From: an uncultured Verrucomicrobiota bacterium | Lineage (GTDB): Bacteria > Verrucomicrobiota > Verrucomicrobiia > Limisphaerales > UBA9464 | Assembly: GCA_903858835.1 (NCBI GenBank) | Contig: CAIOKD010000062.1 | Location: forward strand, 1 to 37,355 | Reading direction: 5' to 3' | DNA length: 37,355 bases | In this document: positions 8,829-22,130 of the stretch, in pieces | How the letters are laid out: each line of letters opens with the position of its first letter | Position numbering within the stretch: the first letter of the stretch is position 1 | The notes under the pieces: model-generated | The model's database searches: none | What the model was told of the DNA's origin: nothing | The model's input: only the letters and a program-made list of their open reading frames with translations | Program-made: the position numbers and the translations under genes

Positions 8829-9589
8829 GACGCCGCGACGGAACGGGAAGCCCCTCCGTAACCTTCCATGACTTGGAGGATCTCCTTCACCGCGTTCTCC
8901 AGGCCGACAAACACCGCCCGGCTGATGATGGAGTGCCCGATGTTCAACTCCTCCAGGTGCGGAACCACGTGGATGAGAGGCAGATTCTCGCGGTTCAAGC
9001 CATGCCCGGCATTCACCCGGAGCCCGGCCCGATGCGCACTCTCGGCGGCCGCCACGAGGCGCTGCAGTTGCCGGTTCCTCTCCGATTTCTGGTGGAAGAC
9101 CTCGGCGTAGGCCCCGGTGTGCAACTCGATGAACTGGGCACCCACCCGGGCGGATGCCTCGACCTGCGCTGGGTCCGGGTCGACGAACAGGCTCACCTCG
9201 ATGCCGGAGCCATTCATTCGGCGGAGGGTGTCCCGCAAGGCCGCCTCTTGTCCCACGACATCCAGACCGCCCTCGGTGGAGATCTCCTCCCGCTTCTCCG
9301 GCACCAGGCAGACGATGTCGGGCCGGGTCGCAAGCGCGATCTCCACGATCTCCGGGGAATTGGCCATCTCCAGGTTGAGCCGCGTCCGGATGGCCTTCCT
9401 CAAGGCGGCGATGTCACGGTCGATGATGTGGCGACGGTCCTCCCGCAGGTGGGCGGTGATCCCGTGGGCACCGGCCTGCTCGCACAAGAGCGCTGCGGCG
9501 ATGGGATCAGGCTCACCGCGTTCCATGCCCCGGTATCGGGCCTGACGCAGGGTCGCGACGTGGTCGATGTTGACGCCAAGTTTCAGCAT
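8825..9589 (-). CDS. pdxJ: Pyridoxine 5'-phosphate synthase; 4-bp overlap with acpS
   Basis: [67 protein letters not shown]. The ORF opens at 9706 but the canonical start is 9589. Confidence 0.96.
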   Translation of the reverse strand: MLKLGVNIDHVATLRQARYRGMERGEPDPIAAALLCEQAGAHGITAHLREDRRHIIDRDIAALRKAIRTRLNLEMANSPEIVEIALATRPDIVCLVPEKREEISTEGGLDVVGQEAALRDTLRRMNGSGIEVSLFVDPDPAQVEASARVGAQFIELHTGAYAEVFHQKSERNRQLQRLVAAAESAHRAGLRVNAGHGLNRENLPLIHVVPHLEELNIGHSIISRAVFVGLENAVKEILQVMEGYGGASRSVAAS

Positions 9590-9596
9590 GTCGGGC

Positions 9597-11126
9597 TCAG
9601 GGCTTGGCGGTGGTCTTCGGAGCGGGGGCGGCCTTCGGAGCCGCAGGAGCTTGGGTAGCGGGGGCCTCGGGCATACCCATCGGCGCGGGCGGAGCCACAC
9701 GGACACTCCGAGGCTTGCGGGGCGTGGCGGGATCCAACCAACGGCCCAAGGCGACCCATTCGAGGGCGCTCAACCCCACCGGGGCCTTGCGGCTCCAAGT
9801 GAAGGTCCCCGGACCGGACTGCCGGACCTGGGTCACCGTATTGTCCACTTTGCCAAGCCCATCGGTCAGCCAAACGTAGGCCAAACCGTCGCCTGGAGCA
9901 GGGTTGAGACCGAGGGACAGATCGCGCGCCTGCAGGTTGGCCCACCAATGCACGAAGTTCTCGGAGGTGACTTCCCAATCGTAGAGCACCAATCCGGGTT
10001 GCTGGAGCTGCTGGAGCAATTCCTTGGGAACCGGTTGCACCGAACGTTGTCGGCGGAACATGCTGAAACCCAGAAAACCTGGCTTGTGGTTCTCGGTCCC
10101 GGTGAGCATCGGCACGACACCCGGAGCGCTGCTGAGTCCGAGAATCTGCTTCTGGGCATCGTACATCACCAGACCATCCAGCTTGCCGGGTTCGGTGTTG
10201 GTGGAGTAGCGGTGCATCAAATCGGCATTGGCGGCCTGGAGGACCGGGGCCGAATCGTTCACGTGCACCACCGCATAACTCTGAAACGGGGATTCAGCCT
10301 GGGCCCAGAGGTACATCTGACCGAGTTCCTGACCCTGGAAGTACTGCTCCAAGCCGAGGAGGCCCATGACTTGGGGAGTGACACCGCGGATGGCCGTCAA
10401 CGAGACCAACGGATCATAGATCAGGTTGGTCGGATACCGCCAGTCGCGCAGGGAAAGCTCGGCCAACCCCGGTTTGCTCAAGGTCCCCGTCCAGGCCACG
10501 GACCCATTGGTGGCCACCGCCGTGGCCTGAATTCCGGGCCATAAGCCGGGTGCCTTCTGGAATTCCAGAAGCCGTGACGGATGGGAAGGAGTCGAAAGCA
10601 CGCGGGACCGGAAGGCCTTGGCCCTCGGCGAATCCGAGGGGCTCACCGCGAAGAGCCAGCCTTTTTCGGCGCTGATCCATGCGCCGGAGACGCCCGAACC
10701 CGGGGTCTTCACGACAGCCGAATAACGGTCGTTCCAGATCGGTGCCCGCTCGGCGGTGATGCGCACGGCCACGAACACCTCGCGCCCCCCGTCGCCGCGG
10801 CGCCAGACCTCGCCGGCCGATTCATGGGCCAACAGATCGGCCACCAATGGTTGGGCCTGGATCACGGCCGCATCGGCCGGAGTACCGTCCGACAACCACT
10901 CCAACGCGACCCGCGTGGCACGGGGACGAAGACGCTCGGCCAGGGCGGGCGCGTTGCTATGCGACAGGAACGTCCTCAACAGCGGGGCCCCGATCTGGCT
11001 TTTCAGACCGTCGCCCCCGGCGAAGTGCCATCGGGCCGACAACTCGGGCGCCTCCTCCTTGCACCCGGAGAGGACCGCCACCAATGCAACGGCCAACAGC
11101 CAGCGAATCGAGCGTGGGTTCGTCAT
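9597..11126 (-). CDS. Predicted lipoprotein of unknown function with Pro/Ala-rich C-terminal tail
   Basis: [25 protein letters not shown]: signal peptide plus lipobox LSGC; no recognised domain; tail ...[24 protein letters not shown]. Confidence 0.75.
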   Translation of the reverse strand: MTNPRSIRWLLAVALVAVLSGCKEEAPELSARWHFAGGDGLKSQIGAPLLRTFLSHSNAPALAERLRPRATRVALEWLSDGTPADAAVIQAQPLVADLLAHESAGEVWRRGDGGREVFVAVRITAERAPIWNDRYSAVVKTPGSGVSGAWISAEKGWLFAVSPSDSPRAKAFRSRVLSTPSHPSRLLEFQKAPGLWPGIQATAVATNGSVAWTGTLSKPGLAELSLRDWRYPTNLIYDPLVSLTAIRGVTPQVMGLLGLEQYFQGQELGQMYLWAQAESPFQSYAVVHVNDSAPVLQAANADLMHRYSTNTEPGKLDGLVMYDAQKQILGLSSAPGVVPMLTGTENHKPGFLGFSMFRRQRSVQPVPKELLQQLQQPGLVLYDWEVTSENFVHWWANLQARDLSLGLNPAPGDGLAYVWLTDGLGKVDNTVTQVRQSGPGTFTWSRKAPVGLSALEWVALGRWLDPATPRKPRSVRVAPPAPMGMPEAPATQAPAAPKAAPAPKTTAKP

Positions 11127-11211
11127 CAGAACGGTTTGGTTGCCAGAGAAAGCCGCCCGAGGCAATCCGCCTTTGCGCCATCCTCACCCAGGGATCACCT
11201 TTGGCACCGAC

Positions 11212-11898
11212 ATGAGCGACGAATGGTTCTGGATGGACGCATCGACCGGAGACGCTCCCGGCAACATGGCCTGGGACGAGGCGCTCCTAGAGGCATCCGC
11301 GGATCTCGGTCGACCGATCCTCCGGAGCTATGCCTGGGCGACCCCGGCGGCGACCTTCGGATACTTCCAACGGTACGCCGACATCGCCGCTTGGACACCG
11401 TTGCGCCCGCTCATCCGCCGGCCGACCGGAGGCGGCCTGGTCCCCCACGAGGCCGACTGGACTTATGCGGTGATCATCCCACCCCGGCATCCATGGTATT
11501 CGATGCCGGCGGTCGAGAGCTACCGACGCGCCCACTCCTGGCTGCAGCGGGCCTTCGCCCATGGCGGCCTCGAAACCCGGCTGGCTCCCTGCTGTGATCC
11601 GGCCGGGCCCGGACAATGCTTCGTGGGTGCCGAGCGTGAGGACCTGCTGCTGCAGGGCCGCAAGATCGCCGGTGCCGCACAACGGCGGAACAAGTGGGGA
11701 CTGCTCATCCAGGGGAGCATCCAACCCATCCCGCCGGGCCTCGCGAGGATCGATTGGCACCAGGCCATGCTCCGGGTCGCCGAGAACGACTGGGGAGTCC
11801 GCTGGATCCCTTGGCCCGGCACCGCCGAGGCCCTGCTCCGACGCGTCGAGGAACTCCGGCTACGCTACGCCTCCAAGGAATACATCGAACGGCGTTGA
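11212..11898 (+). CDS. Lipoate-protein ligase A / BPL_LplA-family protein
   Basis: MSDEWFWMDASTGDAPGNMAWDEALLEA...LIRRPTGGGLVPHEADWTYAVIIP...LLLQGRKIAGAAQRRNKWGLLIQGSI; RRxxGGG and KIAG motifs. ORF opens at 10756 but upstream overlaps the lipoprotein antisense. Confidence 0.85.
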   Translation: MSDEWFWMDASTGDAPGNMAWDEALLEASADLGRPILRSYAWATPAATFGYFQRYADIAAWTPLRPLIRRPTGGGLVPHEADWTYAVIIPPRHPWYSMPAVESYRRAHSWLQRAFAHGGLETRLAPCCDPAGPGQCFVGAEREDLLLQGRKIAGAAQRRNKWGLLIQGSIQPIPPGLARIDWHQAMLRVAENDWGVRWIPWPGTAEALLRRVEELRLRYASKEYIERR

Positions 11899-11952
11899 GG
11901 GAGACTCCCGCCGTCGCCTCGAGCCCGGGGTCCGACGCCCACCGGCACGGAT

Positions 11953-12714
11953 TCACGCCTCCTCCCGGCGGCTTTGACGAAACCGGGTGGGTGTCATGCC
12001 CGTGGCGGCGCGGAAGGCCCGGGTGAAGGCGCTGTGATCATAGAAGCCGCAGGCGTGGGCGATCTCGGCCACCGGCTTGCCGGTTTCCTCCAGCAGGCGT
12101 GAGGCGGCCGTCAGTCGGGTATGGGCGATCCACTGGCTCGGGGTGGTCCGGAACAGTCGCTTGATGAGTCGAGCGAACCGAACCGGGGGGATGCCCGCCT
12201 TGTCGGCCAGGACCGTCGGGCTCAGTTCCTCGTCGTAGTGGGCTTCCAGGTATTCGAGGGCCGCCGCCAGGCCGGCCGGGATCCTGGCGGCACCCGCCGG
12301 CACCTGCAGATCGCGGGAGATGCCCACCAGGCCCGCAATCCTTCCGCCGTCGTCCCGGATGGCGAATTTGGTGGTGAAGCACCATCCGGTCTTGCGCCGG
12401 GGATACCAATGCAACTCGAGCTTCTCCACGATCGGCCGCCCCGTCCTCAGGACCGCTTCGTCCTGACGGGCGAAACGCGTCGCCAACTCCTCCGGATACA
12501 CGTCTCGAACCGTCTTGCCCACCAGGTCCTCGGCCCTCTGGAAACCCACCCGCTCGGCGAGAGATCGGTTCACTGCGGTGTAGCGACCCGCGGTGTCCTT
12601 CACGAAAAACGCGGTGTCGGGCACATGCTCGAAGATCTCGGCCAAGAGCTTCACTGGAAGTCGGGGCAATCCGGGCGCACCCGCGGCCCCGCCTGTGCGG
12701 ACTTTGGCGGACAT
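11953..12714 (-). CDS. PAS domain-containing AraC-family transcriptional regulator
   Basis: PAS-like IFEHVPDTAFFVKDTAGRYTAVNRSLAERVGF...GLVGISRDL; AraC HTH EIAHACGFYDHSAFTRAFRAATGMTPTRFRQ. Confidence 0.88.
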   Translation of the reverse strand: MSAKVRTGGAAGAPGLPRLPVKLLAEIFEHVPDTAFFVKDTAGRYTAVNRSLAERVGFQRAEDLVGKTVRDVYPEELATRFARQDEAVLRTGRPIVEKLELHWYPRRKTGWCFTTKFAIRDDGGRIAGLVGISRDLQVPAGAARIPAGLAAALEYLEAHYDEELSPTVLADKAGIPPVRFARLIKRLFRTTPSQWIAHTRLTAASRLLEETGKPVAEIAHACGFYDHSAFTRAFRAATGMTPTRFRQSRREEA

Positions 12715-12765
12715 GTTCGGAGGGTGCTGCAAGACCCGCTCCCGGGCGATGTCAGAGTGGCAGCC

Positions 12766-15342
<2,577 letters not shown>

Positions 15343-15357
15343 TCAAGGACCAACGAT

Positions 15358-16827
15358 TCAGGCCAGGAGCGCCTGGATCGGATGGGATTCCTCGACGCCG
15401 GTCAGGCGCTGGTCGAGTCCCTGGCTCTTGAAGGTGAACCGGCGGTGATCCACCCCCATGCATTGCAGGATGGTGGCGTTCAGGTCGTTGATGTGGACCG
15501 GGTTCTCCACGACGTTGTAGCTGAAGTCGTCGGTCTCACCGTAGGAAATCCCGCCCTTGATGCCGCCACCGGCCATCCACATGCAGAAATTGCGCGGATG
15601 ATGGTCGCGACCGTAGTCGGTGCGGGTCAGGCGCCCTTGCGAATAGACCGTCCGCCCGAACTCCCCGCCCCAGATGACCAGCGTGTCCTCGAGCAGACCG
15701 CGAGCCTTGAGGTCGTGGATGAGTGCGGCGGAGGCCTGGTCGATATCCTTGCACTGGGCCCGGATCTCGGAGGGCAGGTTGCCGTGCTGGTCCCAGCCCC
15801 GGTGCAGGATCTGCACGCAGCGCACGCCGCGCTCCACCAGGCGCCGGGCCAGCAAGGTGCTGGCCGCGAAGGTGCCCGGCTTCTTCACGTCGTCGCCATA
15901 CAGGTCGGTGGTGGCCTTCGACTCGCCGGAGAAATCCACCAGGTCGGGCACGCTGCTCTGCATGCGGAAGGCCATCTCGTACTGGGCGATGCGGGTGAGC
16001 GTCTCGGGATCTCCCCAGCGCTCGTGGGTCCGGGCATTGAGCCGGTTGAGGGCATCGAGCATCCCGCGCCGATCCTCGCGGCTGACGCCCGGGGGATTGT
16101 CGATGTACAGGACCGGGTCGCCGATGGAGCGCAACGCCACGCCCGTGTAGCGGGTCGGAAGGAACCCGCTGCTCCACATGCGGGTGAAGAGGGCCTGCGC
16201 ATCGGCCTTGGAGGACCAGTTGGGCGTCAGCACCACGAAGGCCGGCAATTCGTTGTTGTCGCTGCCCAGGCCGTAGGCCAGCCAAGAACCGAGGCTGGCC
16301 TTGCCCGGGACCTCGCTGCCGGTCATCACGAAGGTGCAGGCCGGGTCGTGGTTGATGGCGTTGGTCTGGACCGACTTGATCACCGCCAATTCGTCCACGA
16401 CGCGGGCCGTGTGGGGCAGCAATTCGCTGATCCACCGGCCGCTCTGCCCGGCCTGGTGGAACTTGAACATGGTCGGGGCCACCGGGAATCGGGCCTGGCC
16501 CGAGGTCATGGTGGTGATGCGCTGACCATTGCGGACCGAATCCGGAAGGTCCTTGTCGAAATATTCCTGCAGCTTCGGCTTGTGATCCCAAAGGTCGAGC
16601 TGGGACGGGGCGCCGTTCATGTGCAGGTAGATCAGGCGCTTGGCCTTCGGCGCGAAGTGAGGGAACCCCGGCAACGGCGGATGAACGCGGGCAACGGCTT
16701 GGGCGCCGGTGGCCTTCAATCCGCCCGCGCCCAGCGCGGCCAGGGCCAGCCCCCCGAGACGGATGCCCGTGTCGCCGAAGAACTGACGCCGGGTCTGGTT
16801 CCGATGGAATTCGAAGAGAGGATTCAT
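15358..16827 (-). CDS. DUF1501 domain-containing protein, twin-arginine-like N-terminus
   Basis: [65 protein letters not shown]...[21 protein letters not shown]. Confidence 0.92.
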   Translation of the reverse strand: MNPLFEFHRNQTRRQFFGDTGIRLGGLALAALGAGGLKATGAQAVARVHPPLPGFPHFAPKAKRLIYLHMNGAPSQLDLWDHKPKLQEYFDKDLPDSVRNGQRITTMTSGQARFPVAPTMFKFHQAGQSGRWISELLPHTARVVDELAVIKSVQTNAINHDPACTFVMTGSEVPGKASLGSWLAYGLGSDNNELPAFVVLTPNWSSKADAQALFTRMWSSGFLPTRYTGVALRSIGDPVLYIDNPPGVSREDRRGMLDALNRLNARTHERWGDPETLTRIAQYEMAFRMQSSVPDLVDFSGESKATTDLYGDDVKKPGTFAASTLLARRLVERGVRCVQILHRGWDQHGNLPSEIRAQCKDIDQASAALIHDLKARGLLEDTLVIWGGEFGRTVYSQGRLTRTDYGRDHHPRNFCMWMAGGGIKGGISYGETDDFSYNVVENPVHINDLNATILQCMGVDHRRFTFKSQGLDQRLTGVEESHPIQALLA

Positions 16828-16829
16828 GG

Positions 16830-19800
16830 TCAGTTGCGGGTCACGGTTTCGTCGAGGTTCAGGAGCAGGTTGGCCGTGAGGGTATAGGCGGCCAGTTCGG
16901 TCTCGGGCAGCCCTGCGGGCGGCGCCGATTCGCCGACGCGGATGGCCTTGCGGGCCGATTCCGGATCGGCCTGATACCGTTGCCGGAACCGGTCCAAGGT
17001 GGACCGGACGACCTCGAGTTCCGGCGCGGTCGGCGGCCTGGACAGGAGGGTCTTGAAGGCGAATCCGATGCGGTCGTCGGGTCGGGAACCGCCCTCAGTC
17101 ATCATGCGGCGGGCCAGCCCGCGGGCGGCCTCGAAGTGCTGCACGTCGTTGAGGAGTTGCAGCGCCTGCAGGGGCGTGTTGCTGCGCTCGCGGCGCGAAC
17201 AGAATTGCTCGCGGTTCGGCGCATCGAAGGTGGCCATGAAGGGCGGCGGCGCGGTGCGCTTGAAGAACACGTAGAGGCTGCGCCGATAGAGGGCCGCCCC
17301 CGATTCCTGCCGGTAATTGCGGGTGTTGGAACCGCTGTAGCCCACCGGCTCCCAGATGTTCGGCGGTTGGTACGGACGGACGCCCTTGCCTCCGAGCGTG
17401 CCATCCAGGAGCCCGGAGACGAACAGGGCGTTGTCGCGCAACTGTTCGGCGTCCAAGCGGAAACGGGGGCCACGGGCCAGCCAGCGATTCTCGGGATCCC
17501 GCTGCAACAGCGCGGGCGGGACGGACGCCGACTGCCGATAGGCCGCCGAGGTCACGAGCATCCGGACGAGGGCCTTCACGTCCCAGCCGGATTCCTGGAA
17601 GGTGACGGCCAACCAATCGAGCAACTCCGGATGACTGGGCGGCTCCCCCTGCGAACCGAAGTCGTCGGAGGTCTTCACCAGGCCCACTCCGAAGAACTGC
17701 TGCCACAGGCGGTTCACCGTCACCCGAGCCGTCAGCGGGTGTTCCGAGGACACCAGCCACCGGGCCAGGTCGAGACGGTTGGGTACGGGCCCGGAAGGTT
17801 TGAGGGCCGGGAAGGCGGCCGGAACGGCGCGGGTGACCTTGTCGCCCGGGGCGTCGTACTGGCCGCGCACCATCACGAAGCTCTCCCGGGGCTTGTCCAT
17901 GTCGCGCCAGATGAAGGTCTGGGGAATCTGCCCCTGGAACTGGTCGCGCTGCTGGCGCAGATCCGCGACCGCGGCGTTCAACGGATCGAGAACCGGTCGG
18001 GTCTCCGAGCACACCTTGCCCAGGTAGTGGTCGCGGAGGAGGCGGGTCTGCTCAGGGGTCCGCTGGTCGGCGGAGACCTCCTTGAGGATCTTCCGCAGGG
18101 CCTCGGGGATTTCCTTCGATTCCTTGCCCTGGTTCTGCGCGAGCCAGACCGAGAACGAACTTCGGGGATCCCGGGCGGGGTCGATGCGGCCCGTGATTCC
18201 GGCGTGGTCCCAGTGGACCCGGCCGCCATGCTGGGTGTAGGCGATCCCGGTGACGGGCTGCCCCGCCTTCAGCCCCACGGCGTCGGCATCGAACTCGAGT
18301 CGCACCCACTCGCCTGCCGCGGGCAACGGACCGGCGTGCTGGCGGCTCGGCTTGCCCTTGGCCCCCCAGTCGGTCGCATCGACATCGCCCCACACCACAC
18401 GGTGTTCCCAGTCGCCCTGGAAGAACTGGAGCATCACCAACTTGGGCAGCGAGGCCGGATCGAGACGGACCCACGCGAAGACCTTGGCCGAGGCCGGCAC
18501 CTCCAAGGACAGGCCCTCGTAGACCGTCTGGATCAGTCCGTCGCCCCGCTGCTGGAGCGAGGATTGCCCGGATTTCACGGGGCCTTCCGGGGCTTTCACC
18601 CAGACGGGCGATCCCTGCACGCGGGCCCCGGCCGGGGTGCCGTCTTCCAGCCAGATCGTCTCGATGTCCCGGGCCTGGGGCGGCGGCTGGAGCGTCGCCG
18701 GATCGGTGTAGGCGAGGCCGCGAACCCGGGTCTCAACCGCCTGTTCGGCCTCCCGGATGCGCCCGTCGAACTCCGCGAGCTTCTGGGCGTCCTTCTCGGA
18801 CTTCACCGGCACGACCGGGGGCGTGCGCAGCGCGTTGCCATCCATGGCCGGATCGGCGGCGCTGTGGAAGAACGCGTACATCGAGTAGAACTCCTTCTGG
18901 GAAATGGGATCGAACTTGTGGTCGTGGCAAACGGCGCATCCGGCCGTCAGTCCCATCCAGGCTTGGGCGGTCGTCGCGGTGCGCTCGACGGCGTAGCGGA
19001 AGATGAACTCGGCATCGATGGCCCCGCCCTCGCCCGTGGTGACGTTGTTCCGATTGAAGCCGGTGGCCACCAACTGGTCCTGCGAGGGGTTGGGCAGAAG
19101 ATCGCCGGCCAACTGCTCGATGGTGAATTGATCGAACGGCAGATTCCGATTGAAGGCGCCCACCACCCAATCGCGGTAGGGCCAGATCTGGCGCTCATTG
19201 TCGAGGTGAAGCCCGTGCGTGTCGGCATACCGCGCGACATCGAGCCAGTGGCGGCCCATCTGCTCGCCGTACTGCGGGGTGCCCATCAGGCGATCGACGC
19301 AGCGCTCGTAGGCCCCGGGACGCGCATCGGCCAGGAAGGCATCCACCTCGGCCGGCGTGGGGGGAAGGCCCCGAAGGTCCAGGCTCAGGCGGCGCAGCAC
19401 CGTGGCGCGATCGGCCTCCGCGCCCGGATTCACCCCTTCCTTCCGCCAACGTTCCGCCAGGAAGGCATCGATGGGATGGACCCCGCCCTCGGCCATCCCC
19501 GGTGACCGGACCTTTCGAGGCGCCTCGAAGGCCCAGTGCTTCTGGTAAGGGGCCCCCTGCTCGATCCATCGCCGGAGGATGCCCTTCTGCGCGGCCGTGA
19601 GTGTCTTGTGGGATTCCGGAGGCGGCATGATCGATTCCGGGTCCTGCGTCTCCAAACGGTGCCACAACTCGCTGGATTTGAGGTCACCCGGCCGGATGGC
19701 CACCCGGCCGTCCTTGTTGGGAGTGAATGCCCCCTCCGCGGTATCCAGTCGCAGTCCCGCCTTTCGCTTCTTGGCATCGAATCCGTGGCAGGAGAAACAG

Positions 19801-19928
19801 TTGTCCGACAGGATCGGGCGGATGTCCCGATTGAAGGTCAAGTCTGCCGCCAATACGGAGAAAGCGGAGGCGGTCGCCAGCGCCATCATTCCCCGGATCG
19901 AACACGACACCACACGCTTGGGAAGCAT
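16830..19928 (-). CDS. PSCyt1/DUF1549/DUF1553 domain-containing protein (planctomycete-type cytochrome c)
   Basis: [25 protein letters not shown] (CxxCH), [45 protein letters not shown]-terminal [12 protein letters not shown]. Confidence 0.93.
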   Translation of the reverse strand: MLPKRVVSCSIRGMMALATASAFSVLAADLTFNRDIRPILSDNCFSCHGFDAKKRKAGLRLDTAEGAFTPNKDGRVAIRPGDLKSSELWHRLETQDPESIMPPPESHKTLTAAQKGILRRWIEQGAPYQKHWAFEAPRKVRSPGMAEGGVHPIDAFLAERWRKEGVNPGAEADRATVLRRLSLDLRGLPPTPAEVDAFLADARPGAYERCVDRLMGTPQYGEQMGRHWLDVARYADTHGLHLDNERQIWPYRDWVVGAFNRNLPFDQFTIEQLAGDLLPNPSQDQLVATGFNRNNVTTGEGGAIDAEFIFRYAVERTATTAQAWMGLTAGCAVCHDHKFDPISQKEFYSMYAFFHSAADPAMDGNALRTPPVVPVKSEKDAQKLAEFDGRIREAEQAVETRVRGLAYTDPATLQPPPQARDIETIWLEDGTPAGARVQGSPVWVKAPEGPVKSGQSSLQQRGDGLIQTVYEGLSLEVPASAKVFAWVRLDPASLPKLVMLQFFQGDWEHRVVWGDVDATDWGAKGKPSRQHAGPLPAAGEWVRLEFDADAVGLKAGQPVTGIAYTQHGGRVHWDHAGITGRIDPARDPRSSFSVWLAQNQGKESKEIPEALRKILKEVSADQRTPEQTRLLRDHYLGKVCSETRPVLDPLNAAVADLRQQRDQFQGQIPQTFIWRDMDKPRESFVMVRGQYDAPGDKVTRAVPAAFPALKPSGPVPNRLDLARWLVSSEHPLTARVTVNRLWQQFFGVGLVKTSDDFGSQGEPPSHPELLDWLAVTFQESGWDVKALVRMLVTSAAYRQSASVPPALLQRDPENRWLARGPRFRLDAEQLRDNALFVSGLLDGTLGGKGVRPYQPPNIWEPVGYSGSNTRNYRQESGAALYRRSLYVFFKRTAPPPFMATFDAPNREQFCSRRERSNTPLQALQLLNDVQHFEAARGLARRMMTEGGSRPDDRIGFAFKTLLSRPPTAPELEVVRSTLDRFRQRYQADPESARKAIRVGESAPPAGLPETELAAYTLTANLLLNLDETVTRN

Positions 19929-20097
19929 GGGAGTATTGTGTCGGGAGAACGCCGAGTTTCAACCCCCCAACCACCCATTTCAGCCCCATTCGATCTGCAA
20001 TCAGGGACAGGCTGCACGGATGAGGGGAGACCACCCAGGGGATGCGAAAAATCCTCGGGGAAATATCTGAAAGTGCGCCCCGCCAGGCGCACCCAAC

Positions 20098-20125
20098 AAA
20101 AAACCCGGGGAAGACCCCGGGTTTT
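20098..20125 (-). terminator. Rho-independent terminator downstream of the FecR-like gene
   Basis: AAACCCGGGG-AAGA-CCCCGGGTTT perfect inverted repeat (20101-20124), giving a U-tract (TTTTTT) on the minus-strand transcript. Confidence 0.88.
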
Positions 20126-20179
20126 GAAATTAATTAACGTTGTGCATTTCAACCACCAGCCGAAAGCTCGGCGGGCGGA

Positions 20180-20872
20180 TCAGTTGCCGCCGCCGTTGCC
20201 ACCGGTGGTGACCGGCGAAGCCACGGGCTGGGGCCGGGTCGGAACCACCGCAGGCACCTTGACATTGGCCGACTGCTGGATCGCAGAGGGCATGCCCGCC
20301 GGCAACGGCATAGTGTTGGCCACCACGGAAGCCGCGGCGGGGTCGAACATCTGACCACCGCAGACCTCGTACGAGACACCGCGGTAGGAAACCGTCACGC
20401 ATCCGGACCAGACCGCAACGGTGCCGTTGTCGGTGATCTGATACTCGGAAGTACGGATCACGGCGGACACCGTCGGGCCCTTGACGATGTAAGAGGACTG
20501 CGACGACGTCTTCTTCACGTAGCCGGCGACAGTGCCCACCTTGAGGTTGATCTTGGTGGTGATCACCGGCTCAGCCCCGGACTTGTCGACAGTCAACTCG
20601 TCGAAGGAGACCGAGGAGTCGGGGAGAACCACAACGGTGGGGCCATTGTCGGCCAGATAAAGGTTCGCCTGAGCGCCAGCACCGGTCTCGATCTTCTGGC
20701 CGGGCTTGATCGACTCACCCACGAACGCGGCTTGACCGTCGATCTTGACACTGCCCTTGACCCCGGTGAGTTCAGCCTTGCCGGTTTCGGCGGCGTAAAG
20801 GGAGGAACCCGCCAACATCGCGGAAACGGCGAGGAGGCCGGCAAAACGGGGAGAGAACCCGATCATTTTCAT
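20180..20872 (-). CDS. FecR-domain-like exported protein with Gly/Asn-rich C-terminus
   Basis: MKMIGFSPRFAGLLAVSAMLAGSSLYAAETGKAELTGVKGSVKIDGQAAFVGESIKPGQKIETGAGAQANLYLADNGPTVVVLPDSSVSFDEL; FecR-like pattern; signal peptide; ends GGNGGGN. Confidence 0.78.
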   Translation of the reverse strand: MKMIGFSPRFAGLLAVSAMLAGSSLYAAETGKAELTGVKGSVKIDGQAAFVGESIKPGQKIETGAGAQANLYLADNGPTVVVLPDSSVSFDELTVDKSGAEPVITTKINLKVGTVAGYVKKTSSQSSYIVKGPTVSAVIRTSEYQITDNGTVAVWSGCVTVSYRGVSYEVCGGQMFDPAAASVVANTMPLPAGMPSAIQQSANVKVPAVVPTRPQPVASPVTTGGNGGGN

Positions 20873-21020
20873 GTTAACTCGTGTGAGAGGTTGAATTGTT
20901 GTTGGATGGAAGGTGTGGAACCGACCTCGGGAAGTCAACCGGGAATTCGGTGGCAACCCACCGGGAAACCCAACCGATCTTGCTGGTCCTTGGGCAATCC
21001 TGATGGAGCCCCTCCAGGAA

Positions 21021-21959
21021 TCAAGACTTTGCGCCCAGGATTTCACTGTCCTTGGCCCAGATCTCCCATTGGTCCAAAAGGCTCCGAACCTCGTCGGCAC
21101 CGGGGGGACGCAGGGGCAGACGGACCGGACCCACCGGGATTCCCAGGTGTGTCAGGACGGTCTTGAGCGATCCAAGATACCCCTGGCGGGCGAGGATCTC
21201 GACCATGCGGAGCGCATGACCCTGCAACCGACGAGCCCGGGACCAATCCCCTGCCGATGCCGCCGTCTGCATGGCCCGGTACAAGGGGGCTGTCAGATGG
21301 TAGGTCGACCCCACCGCGCCGGTGGCCCCCAGAGCCACGGCTGGCAACAATTGCTCGTCGCAACCGAAGAGTAGCTCCTGCCCTTCGCCCAGGGTCGCCA
21401 CGCACCGTTGCAGGAGCATCAGGTCCGGGTTGCTGAACTTCAGTCCCGCCATCGTGGGAATCTTCCGGGTCGCCTCGGCCAGGAACCGGTCCGATGCCAG
21501 ATGGATCCCCGTCATTGCCGGAAGGTCATAGGCATGGAATGGCAGCCCCGGAGCCCCACCGGCTAGGAAGGCGGCACACTCGACCCAGGTCCCTACGTCT
21601 GCGGGCTTGAAGTAGCTCGGCGCCAGGGCGGCGATGCCAGAGGCCCCGATCCGCTGCGCGTGTGAGGCCAGTTCCCGCCCCTCCCGGAGACAATTCGATC
21701 CCACATGAATGATGCACCGGAGGGAGCTTCCGCGCAGGACCTCCACCCAACGCTCGGCCAACTGCATGCGCTCGATGGCGGTCAGCGAGTGGCTCTCACC
21801 GGTCGTCCCATTGACGAAGACCCCGTCGACGCCCTGCCGGACCAACCATTGCGCCAGGGCCTCGACCGTCCCCAGGGCAAGGTCTCCCTCCGGGGTGAAG
21901 GGGGTCACCGGGGCGACGATCAGCGGAATCCGGGCTGGAAGGGAAGCAGGGGTCAACAT
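21021..21959 (-). CDS. DapA/N-acetylneuraminate lyase family aldolase, NPL-like
   Basis: [43 protein letters not shown] (Schiff-base Lys), [22 protein letters not shown]. Confidence 0.88.
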   Translation of the reverse strand: [312 protein letters not shown]

Positions 21960-22130
21960 GAGGCGGGCAGTGAGTCTCGATGGTGCCCGGGAGCGAATGC
22001 AACGAGGGAAACGCCCCTTCGTCCCATCCGGGACATCGGCCCGGGCGACGAATGCGCACTGTCAGCAGGAGTCACTTTCCGAGTTTAAAAAGTACGGATA
22101 CGTATTATCCTTTCGGGAACCGAGGTAACT

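Noticed and set aside
10756-11211. N-terminal extension of the lipoate-ligase ORF
   Set aside because: Antisense to the lipoprotein gene; homology-like sequence begins at MSDEWFWMD (11212).
12121-12765. N-terminal extension of the peptidase ORF (1073 aa version)
   Set aside because: The extra 215 residues are antisense to the PAS-AraC gene; ATG 12766 gives a signal-peptide-like start.
15382-16887. 501-aa plus-strand ORF
   Set aside because: Antisense to DUF1501; no family resemblance.
16980-19505. 841-aa plus-strand ORF
   Set aside because: Lies fully antisense to the PSCyt1/DUF1553 gene; low-complexity Arg/Gly/His/Leu-rich translation with no domain; typical high-GC shadow ORF.
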